Part shown: one piece after another, positions 60,444-64,000 of the stretch
Layout: the number at the start of each line of letters is the position of its first letter
Numbering within the stretch: the first letter of the stretch is position 1
Assembly (NCBI RefSeq): GCF_015461805.1
Contig: NZ_JACVZE010000013.1
Coordinates: 1 to 64,000, forward strand
Length of the DNA: 64,000 nucleotides
Direction: 5' to 3'
DNA from: Pseudomonas pisciculturae
GTDB lineage: Bacteria > Pseudomonadota > Gammaproteobacteria > Pseudomonadales > Pseudomonadaceae
Program-made: the position numbers and the translations under genes
The notes under the pieces: generated by a model
The model's database searches: none
Seen by the model: only the letters and a program-made list of their open reading frames with translations
What the model was told of the DNA's origin: nothing

Positions 60444-62342
60444 ATGCCTCAACTAGACACACTGCCCATCGTACTCGCCGGTCCGTTGCTGCGCCGCCTG
60501 GAACCCCGCCGTCTGGTGCTGTGGCTGGTGGGCAGCCGCGCACTGGCGATGACGTTGAGGCTTTGTGTCGCTGAACAGACCCGGGATATAACGCTGGACC
60601 AACACGAGTGCCAAATCGTACCGGTCGGCCGCCACGCGTTTATCCATTTGATCGATGTGTCGCTGGACGATGCCCTGCCTCAGGACGTGGTCATCGGCTA
60701 TGACCTGCTGATCGATAACGTTGGCATCGCCGAGTGGGGCCCTCACCTACTGTACGCCAACGTACAAGCGCCTACGTTCATACTCCACAGCCGTATCCAC
60801 CAGTTGGTGCATGGCTCGTGCCGCAAGCCGCATCACCCCGCCAATGAAGGCCTGCTGTGCGTCGACCGCTTGCTGGCCGATACCCAAGCCCCGGCCGACC
60901 GCCCGGCGCTACTGATGATGAGCGGCGACCAGGTATATGCCGATGATGTCGCGGGCCCAATGCTGCGAGCCATTCACGCGCTGATCGAACGCCTGGGCCT
61001 GTTCGACGAATACCTGCAAGGCGCGGTGGTGGATGACAGCGCCAGCCTCTACGGGCACCGTGCCAGCTACTACCACCGCGCCGACCTGTTACCCGCGCTG
61101 GACAGCAACGAGACCCTGCGCGAGCGCTTTTTCGGTGGCGTGAAAAAACCTATCTTCACCAGCAGTACCGCCGACAACCACTTGGTGACCTTCGCCGAAG
61201 TACTGGCGATGTACCTGCTGGTCTGGTCACCCACGCCCTGGACGCTGATCGCAACGCAGCCACCGCAACTGAGTAATGACGAACAGGCGCGCTATACCCA
61301 AGAACACGTGCAGATCGATCGATTCCGCGATGGCCTTCCCGGAGTCGCGCGTGTATTCGCCCACCTGTCCACCTTGATGATTTTTGACGATCACGACATC
61401 ACCGATGACTGGAACCTCAGCGCCCAGTGGGAAGAGACGGCCTACGGCCATCCCTTCTCCAAGCGCATCATCGGCAACGCCCTGCTGGCCTACCTGTTGT
61501 GCCAGGGCTGGGGCAACCAGCCCGATGCTTTTGGCGAACTGGTAAGCCAAACCCAAGCGCTCACGTGTGAAGCCCAGGCCAACCATCTGAATGCCGCTGC
61601 GCAGGATGAATTGCTCGAAGCCCTGCTCAAATTTCAGCAATGGCATTACGTGTTGCCCACCACCCCCGCCCTGGTGGTGCTCGACACCCGCACCCGGCGC
61701 TGGCGCAGCGAATTCACCCTCAAGCAACCCTCCGGCCTGCTGGATTGGGAAGCCCTGAGTGAACTGCAACAGGAACTGCTCGACCACCCCTCGGCCATCA
61801 TCGTCTCGCCCGCCCCGATCTTCGGCGTCAAGCTGATCGAGACGGTGCAAAAAGTGTTCAGTTGGTGCGGCCATCCGCTACTGGTAGACGCTGAAAACTG
61901 GATGGCCCATCGCGGCGCCGCCCAAGTGATCCTGAATATCTTTCGCCACTCGCGCACGCCGGGCAATTACGTGGTGCTCTCGGGCGATGTGCACTATTCG
62001 TTCGTCTACGAGGTGTTGATCCGCCATCGCAACGCCGGCCCCCGAATCTGGCAAATCACCAGCAGTGGCATCAAGAACGAGTTCCCACCGCGACTACTGG
62101 AATGGTTCGACCGCCTCAACCGCTGGCTCTACTCACCACGCTCGCCCCTCAATTGGTTTACGCGCCGGCGCACCATGCAAGTGGTGCCGCATATTCCGGA
62201 GCATGCCGAGGCCGGTGAGCGACTGTGGAACTCGGCGGGAATTGGCCAGGTGTTTTTCAATGAACAGGGCCAGCCGCAGGCGATCTACCAGCACAACGCG
62301 AATGGAAAGATGCGGACAAGAATGCTGGCGCCCAAGCAGTAG
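60444..62342 (+). CDS. PhoD-like metallophosphatase, no signal peptide
   Basis: 632 residues. PhoD/purple-acid-type motifs in order: MMSGDQVYADDVAGP, IFDDHDITDDWNLS, VVLSGDVHYSFVYE. The N-terminal about 130 residues are a beta-rich extra domain. No signal or Tat motif is seen, so it is predicted cytoplasmic, unlike secreted PhoD. Substrate unknown; family members act on phosphodiesters or phosphomonoesters. Confidence 0.88.
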   Translation: MPQLDTLPIVLAGPLLRRLEPRRLVLWLVGSRALAMTLRLCVAEQTRDITLDQHECQIVPVGRHAFIHLIDVSLDDALPQDVVIGYDLLIDNVGIAEWGPHLLYANVQAPTFILHSRIHQLVHGSCRKPHHPANEGLLCVDRLLADTQAPADRPALLMMSGDQVYADDVAGPMLRAIHALIERLGLFDEYLQGAVVDDSASLYGHRASYYHRADLLPALDSNETLRERFFGGVKKPIFTSSTADNHLVTFAEVLAMYLLVWSPTPWTLIATQPPQLSNDEQARYTQEHVQIDRFRDGLPGVARVFAHLSTLMIFDDHDITDDWNLSAQWEETAYGHPFSKRIIGNALLAYLLCQGWGNQPDAFGELVSQTQALTCEAQANHLNAAAQDELLEALLKFQQWHYVLPTTPALVVLDTRTRRWRSEFTLKQPSGLLDWEALSELQQELLDHPSAIIVSPAPIFGVKLIETVQKVFSWCGHPLLVDAENWMAHRGAAQVILNIFRHSRTPGNYVVLSGDVHYSFVYEVLIRHRNAGPRIWQITSSGIKNEFPPRLLEWFDRLNRWLYSPRSPLNWFTRRRTMQVVPHIPEHAEAGERLWNSAGIGQVFFNEQGQPQAIYQHNANGKMRTRMLAPKQ

Positions 62343-62478
62343 CCTATTGCCACGCTACAAAAGCATCACACCCGCCCTATTCAAAGCCTCCAAGCCTCGT
62401 TGTACAGTAGCGCCAGCCACGGAGTATCGGCGTCAATTTGACTGGCCTTGGAAGCCAGCATCAGCATGGAGCACGCAG

Positions 62479-63492
62479 ATGAACGATATTCCTGGCAATA
62501 GCCCGTTGCACACTGATTTCTCGCACCTCAACGCCGATATGTTGCACACCGTCCTGGAGTTGGTCAGCGATGGTATCTGGGACTGGAACGCCAACACTGG
62601 GTTCGTGTACCGCAACCCAGGCTGGTACGAGATGCTGGGCTACCCCCGTCACGCCCTGGACAACAACGTGTTCACCTGGGAAAACGTGATCCACCCTGAG
62701 GATTACCCCCAAGTGATGACGCGGTTTGATGACTACATCAACCGTCGTACCCCCCATTACCAAATCGAATACCGTTGCCGCAAACAGGATGGCAGCTACC
62801 TGTGGATCGAAGACCGTGGTTATGTGATCGCGCGCAATGGCGACGGCTCGGTGGCGCGGATGGTGGGCGCCCACCGCGATATTCATCTTAAAAAATGCTC
62901 CGTCGAACAGTTGGAGCGCCGCAACCAATCCCTTGAAGCCCTGGTGGCCGAGCGTACGCAGGAGTTGTCACGGGTCAATCAACAACTGCAATTGCAACTG
63001 GATGAAAACCGCTCCCTGGCTGAGCGGGACACCCTGACGTTGGTTGCCAACCGCTATCGCCTGGAAAAAGTGCTGCTGGAGGAGTGTGAGCGCGCCGAGC
63101 GCTTTCGCCTGCCACTGGCATTGATTGCCATGGATATCGATGACTTCAAGTCGATCAATGATCGATACGGTCACGGCGTAGGCGACCAAACGTTGGTGCG
63201 GGTGGTTGAATGCCTCGAAAGCTGCGTGGGCCCCGACGACCTGCTGGCCCGCTGGGGGGGCGATGAGTTTATGGTGATCTTGCCGGAAAGCTCGTTGGAA
63301 GAGGCGAAGGCCATGGCTGCGAACATTCGCCAAGCGCTGAAGGGCATGCCCGTGCGAGACGACTTCAGCGTGACCCTGAGCCTGGGCGTCGCCGAGCGGC
63401 AACTGGCTGAGCAGCCCGCCGCCTTGATGGCCCGCGCCGACCAGGCGCTGTATCGCGCCAAGGCCGCAGGTAAAGACGGGGTTTCGGAGTAA
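62479..63492 (+). CDS. PAS-GGDEF diguanylate cyclase
   Basis: 337 residues from ATG 62479. PAS/PAC domain about 20-140 (ELVSDGIWDWNANTGFVYRN, GSYLWIEDRGYVIARN), a coiled coil (LERRNQSLEALVAERTQEL), and a GGDEF domain about 175-337 with intact RWGGDEFMVILPES. The RxxD inhibitory site five residues upstream is absent (GPDD). Predicted to make c-di-GMP, which generally favours sessility over flagellar motility. Confidence 0.93.
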   Translation: MNDIPGNSPLHTDFSHLNADMLHTVLELVSDGIWDWNANTGFVYRNPGWYEMLGYPRHALDNNVFTWENVIHPEDYPQVMTRFDDYINRRTPHYQIEYRCRKQDGSYLWIEDRGYVIARNGDGSVARMVGAHRDIHLKKCSVEQLERRNQSLEALVAERTQELSRVNQQLQLQLDENRSLAERDTLTLVANRYRLEKVLLEECERAERFRLPLALIAMDIDDFKSINDRYGHGVGDQTLVRVVECLESCVGPDDLLARWGGDEFMVILPESSLEEAKAMAANIRQALKGMPVRDDFSVTLSLGVAERQLAEQPAALMARADQALYRAKAAGKDGVSE

Positions 63493-63535
63493 CTGCATGA
63501 GCAGGCAAGCCTTAACCTCTGGCAGTTGCAAGCGA

Positions 63536-63630
63536 ACACTGCTCCCGTTGGACTGCGTAGCAGTTCCATTTCTTTAGCCAAAGAGCGGGGCCGCTTCGCG
63601 GCCCAGCGGGAGCAAGCTCCCTCGCCACAG
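63536..63630. repeat. REPIN with degenerate left arm
   Basis: Right arm GCGGGAGCAAGCTCCCTCGCCACAG is intact; the left side keeps only TGCTCCCGTTGGACTGCG. Inner palindrome GGGGCCGCTTCGCGGCCC. Same class as 42906-43015. Confidence 0.8.
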
Positions 63631-63765
63631 ATTAATTGCCGCCAAACAAATTGCACTGCCCTTGCGTTCCGATTTGGAATGACCCGGCGACTTTATTTCG
63701 TTTGCGGCAGGGCCAGGCGTGCGGCTTAGATAAAAAGAAGCCCGCCACTGCCGAGTCCGAGAGTC

Positions 63766-64000
63766 ATGAGCCGCGAAACCATCAGCCAGTCGATTTCCAT
63801 CGTTCACCCCATCACCCTCAGCCACGGCAAAAATGCCGAGGTCTGGGACACCACGGGTAAACGCTATATCGATTTTGTCGGCGGTATCGGCGTGCTCAAC
63901 CTCGGGCATTGCCACCCCGGTGTGGTGGAGGCCATACGCGCCCAGGCCACCCAACTCACCCACTACGCCTTCAACGCCGCCCCGCACGCACCCTACATCG
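63766..64000 (+). CDS. Class III aminotransferase, partial (GabT-like)
   Basis: 78 codons seen before the right edge. N-terminus IVHPITLSHGKNAEVWDTTG, YIDFVGGIGVLNLGHCHPGV and LTHYAFNAAPHAPY are typical of 4-aminobutyrate/acetylornithine-type PLP aminotransferases. The PLP lysine lies beyond the window. Substrate assignment (GABA or a related omega-amino acid) is from the N-terminus only. Confidence 0.88.
   Translation, partial: MSRETISQSISIVHPITLSHGKNAEVWDTTGKRYIDFVGGIGVLNLGHCHPGVVEAIRAQATQLTHYAFNAAPHAPYI

Overview
The window looks like a Pseudomonas fluorescens-group chromosome. It is GC-rich, it carries many copies of the GTGGGAGGGGGCTTGC-type REP/REPIN repeats typical of that group, and it has a typical pseudomonad bphO-bphP light-sensing pair. 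About two thirds of it (about 190-41430) is a nearly complete flagellar gene set of the enterobacterial/beta-proteobacterial type. It is controlled by flhDC and fliA, not by the fleQ/fleSR system usual in pseudomonads. Second, FlhDC-controlled flagella have been described in Azotobacter vinelandii and in P. fluorescens F113-like strains, so the system type is known, although several details here are unusual.

Flagellar layout: flgNMA (-) diverges from flgBCDEFGHIJKL (+). After a REP-rich gap come fliRQPONML (-) and fliKJIHGF (-), with fliE, fliD-fliS-fliT and flhDC on the + strand. These are followed by motAB, flhB-flhA-flhF, a 131-residue gene in the usual flhG slot, and fliA. Then come a 1101-residue TPR/GT41-type glycosyltransferase fused to a methyltransferase-like domain (-), flagellin fliC (-), and a second, PomA/MotC-like stator pair (+). 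No che genes, flhG/fleN, fleQ or fliZ are seen. Five sites with the layout (T/C)(A/C)AA-N16-GCCGAT lie upstream of flgM, flgK, fliD, motA and fliC, which suggests one compact FliA (sigma-28) regulon. flhDC would be the class I switch, FliA and FlgM the late checkpoint.

41430-46050 holds a J-domain-like membrane protein, two further membrane-associated genes, a 109-residue unknown, a LysE/RhtB exporter and a small PH-domain protein. A perfect 26-bp direct repeat brackets the first three genes. At 46054-46540 (-) a DUF3077/DUF6124-like gene sits behind an apparently structured leader of three hairpins and a 24-codon upstream ORF that ends in an ATGA overlap with it.

46590-48510 is conspicuously AT-rich and carries two overlapping genes: a pentapeptide-repeat two-TM channel with a TVGYGD potassium filter, and a GSX10DXD nucleotidyltransferase. 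This is the best candidate for an undescribed (possibly defence) module. Next come a Tae4-type peptidoglycan amidase effector coupled by ATGA to a two-TM protein (candidate immunity protein), a 74-residue unknown and a DUF3916-like protein whose C-terminus is made of REP sequence.

50760-64000 looks like ordinary accessory/core chromosome: a FecI-FecR-TonB receptor iron-uptake set, a lipoprotein, a cytochrome c, a COQ7-like hydroxylase, a single-domain response regulator, bphO-bphP, a PhoD-like metallophosphatase, a PAS-GGDEF diguanylate cyclase, and the start of a class III aminotransferase that runs off the right edge.
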